Source of the DNA: Bacillota bacterium
GTDB taxonomy: Bacteria; Bacillota; Clostridia; Acetivibrionales; DSM-1351
Direction: 5' to 3'
DNA: 44,935 bases
Assembly (NCBI GenBank): GCA_023416275.1
Contig: JAEZIB010000064.1
Location: forward strand, 1 to 44,935
Positions 44,108 through 44,935 of this stretch are shown here, piece by piece (the stretch's first letter is position 1; the number at the start of each line of letters is the position of its first letter). The position numbers and the translations under genes were made by a program. The notes below the pieces were generated by a model. That model did no database searches. It was not told the DNA's origin and worked only from the letters and a program-made list of their open reading frames with translations.

Positions 44108-44157
44108 ACCATTTATTAGTTTGAACATCAATAGATTTTTATGGTGGGAAAGTTGAG
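44108..44157 (+). repeat. R3 repeat copy (diverged)
   Basis: ccatttattagtttgaacatc ... ggtgggaaagttgag matches the R3 consensus, but the left arm has decayed. Confidence 0.45.
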
Positions 44158-44214
44158 TATTTACTAGTTAGAAAGACTGAAGAAATAAAAAATATTAAGG
44201 AGGTGTTGAGTCCA

Positions 44215-44268
44215 TTGCATTTACATATGTTAAATGGGCATATACATGGAAATAACGTTATTCGGTAA
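44215..44268 (+). CDS. Possible short leader peptide overlapping the comEA start
   Basis: TTG at 44215, 11 bases after aaggagg, opens a 17-codon frame (LHLHMLNGHIHGNNVIR, first residue read as Met) that ends at 44268, after the comEA start codon in another frame. Coupled translation of comEA is possible. No homology is claimed. Confidence 0.3.
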   Translation: MHLHMLNGHIHGNNVIR

Positions 44269-44935
44269 GCAAATTTTTATTAATAAAGTTTTGCTGATAT
44301 GTTTATCAATAATTATAATTCTTGGTTTTGGGCTATTAGGCTATTTTTTGAAGCAGGTATATAAGCCGTTGTCTAGTTCTGAGGTAGAAGTGACTAAAAC
44401 AAGCCTAGTTAAAACTGAGAAAGTTGAGTCATTAGGTGAGATAAATTCTTCTGAGGAAATTGAAAAAGTGGATGAAGAACCGGAAATAAAGGTGTATGTA
44501 GTTGGTTGTGTAAATAAACCAGGAGTAGTTACTATAAAAAAGGGACAAGTAATTGATGAAGCAATAAAGATGGCTGGTGGAGCTACAAAAGAGGCTGATC
44601 TTGAAAATATTAATCTGGCATATATAATAAATGAAAACACAATGTTAAGAATAAAAGCAAAGGCTTCAAATATAGCTGTTAATGAAACTATTTCAAAAGG
44701 AAATGCCAATAAACAAGTGCCAGCTAACAAACCAAAAACAAATGTAAGTCAGCAAAAAGCAAGTGTTTCTGCCAATTCTGATAACAGTGATACTGGCAAT
44801 TCAACTGAATTAAATAGTGGTGTCGATATTGTTACAGATAGTATGGGTTGTGTTGTTGAAGAAAAAAAGACTGACAGCAAAGAAGAAGGCGGCTTGATTA
44901 ACATTAATAAGGCGTCACAGACGGAGCTTGAAAAC
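44234..44935 (+). CDS. comEA: ComEA-like DNA-binding competence protein (partial, runs off the end)
   Basis: The frame is open to the window end. It has an N-terminal membrane anchor (about 17-37), an acidic linker, an SLBB domain (IKVYVVGCVNKPGVVTIKKGQ ... GGATKEADLENINLA), a Ser/Asn/Lys-rich linker, and the first residues of the helix-hairpin-helix domain (LININKASQTELEN). ComEA binds DNA at the cell surface during transformation. The start is ATG at 44234 or 44246; neither has a close SD. The strong SD aaggagg at 44197-44203 instead serves a short overlapping frame. Confidence 0.88.
   Translation, partial: MGIYMEITLFGKQIFINKVLLICLSIIIILGFGLLGYFLKQVYKPLSSSEVEVTKTSLVKTEKVESLGEINSSEEIEKVDEEPEIKVYVVGCVNKPGVVTIKKGQVIDEAIKMAGGATKEADLENINLAYIINENTMLRIKAKASNIAVNETISKGNANKQVPANKPKTNVSQQKASVSANSDNSDTGNSTELNSGVDIVTDSMGCVVEEKKTDSKEEGGLININKASQTELEN

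Noticed and set aside
44341..44730. 129-codon open frame on the - strand
   Set aside because: It lies entirely opposite comEA, whose SLBB and HhH motifs are unmistakable on the + strand; no SD and Ser/Phe-rich shadow composition.

Overview
The window is low-GC Firmicute DNA and looks like a mesophilic cellulosome-forming clostridium of the Ruminiclostridium (Clostridium cellulolyticum) group. The reasons are strong Shine-Dalgarno (SD) sites, a type I dockerin on a secreted protease inhibitor (18.5-19.5 kb) whose recognition residues are the hydrophobic Ser-Leu/Ala-Leu pairs I remember from that group, a purEFMNHD cluster, nadD-yqeK-rsfS, and D,D-carboxypeptidase and comEA genes. The species assignment is inference.

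Region 1 (1-12.6 kb) is an accessory carbohydrate locus, all on the + strand. It holds the end of an ABC solute-binding protein, a PHB-depolymerase-type esterase with a C-terminal copper-amine-oxidase-like domain, two FrmB/EstA-type esterases (one without its catalytic Ser), an MFS transporter, two LplB/LplC-type permeases (the first broken by a one-base frameshift), a second PHB-type esterase, a GH13_18 sucrose-phosphorylase-like enzyme, a LacI regulator and an HSL-type esterase. None of the esterases has a signal peptide. The simplest reading is import of an acylated sucrose-like glycoside, deacylation in the cytoplasm, phosphorolysis of the core, and perhaps MFS export of the freed acid. 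I consider this the best candidate for an undescribed system here.

Region 2 (12.8-28 kb) is a looser mix: a VOC protein, a membrane acyltransferase, a GGDEF diguanylate cyclase, a BtrH-like papain-fold protein facing a dockerin-bearing chagasin-type inhibitor, an MFS transporter, a candidate small RNA with its own promoter and terminator and C-rich unpaired motifs, a 60-aa membrane protein, a cell-wall NlpC/P60 hydrolase, a beta-helix lipoprotein and an AEC transporter.

Region 3 (28-37.8 kb) is housekeeping: purE-purF-purM-purN-purH-purD, then nadD, yqeK, a stand-alone LytR_C membrane protein and rsfS. Region 4 (38-44.9 kb) has an ABC-F ATPase, a long-chain acyl-CoA synthetase-like gene, a D,D-carboxypeptidase and the start of comEA.

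The long intergenic gaps carry three dispersed palindromic repeat families, called here R1 (about 150 bp, ends tataacg/cgttata), R2 (about 40-70 bp, two adjacent hairpins, first arm CTCGAAAA) and R3 (about 50 bp, AACTTTCC/GGAAAGTT). One R2 copy sits inside an R1 copy, flanked by a short direct repeat, so R2 appears to have been mobile. No transposase, rRNA, tRNA or CRISPR array was seen.
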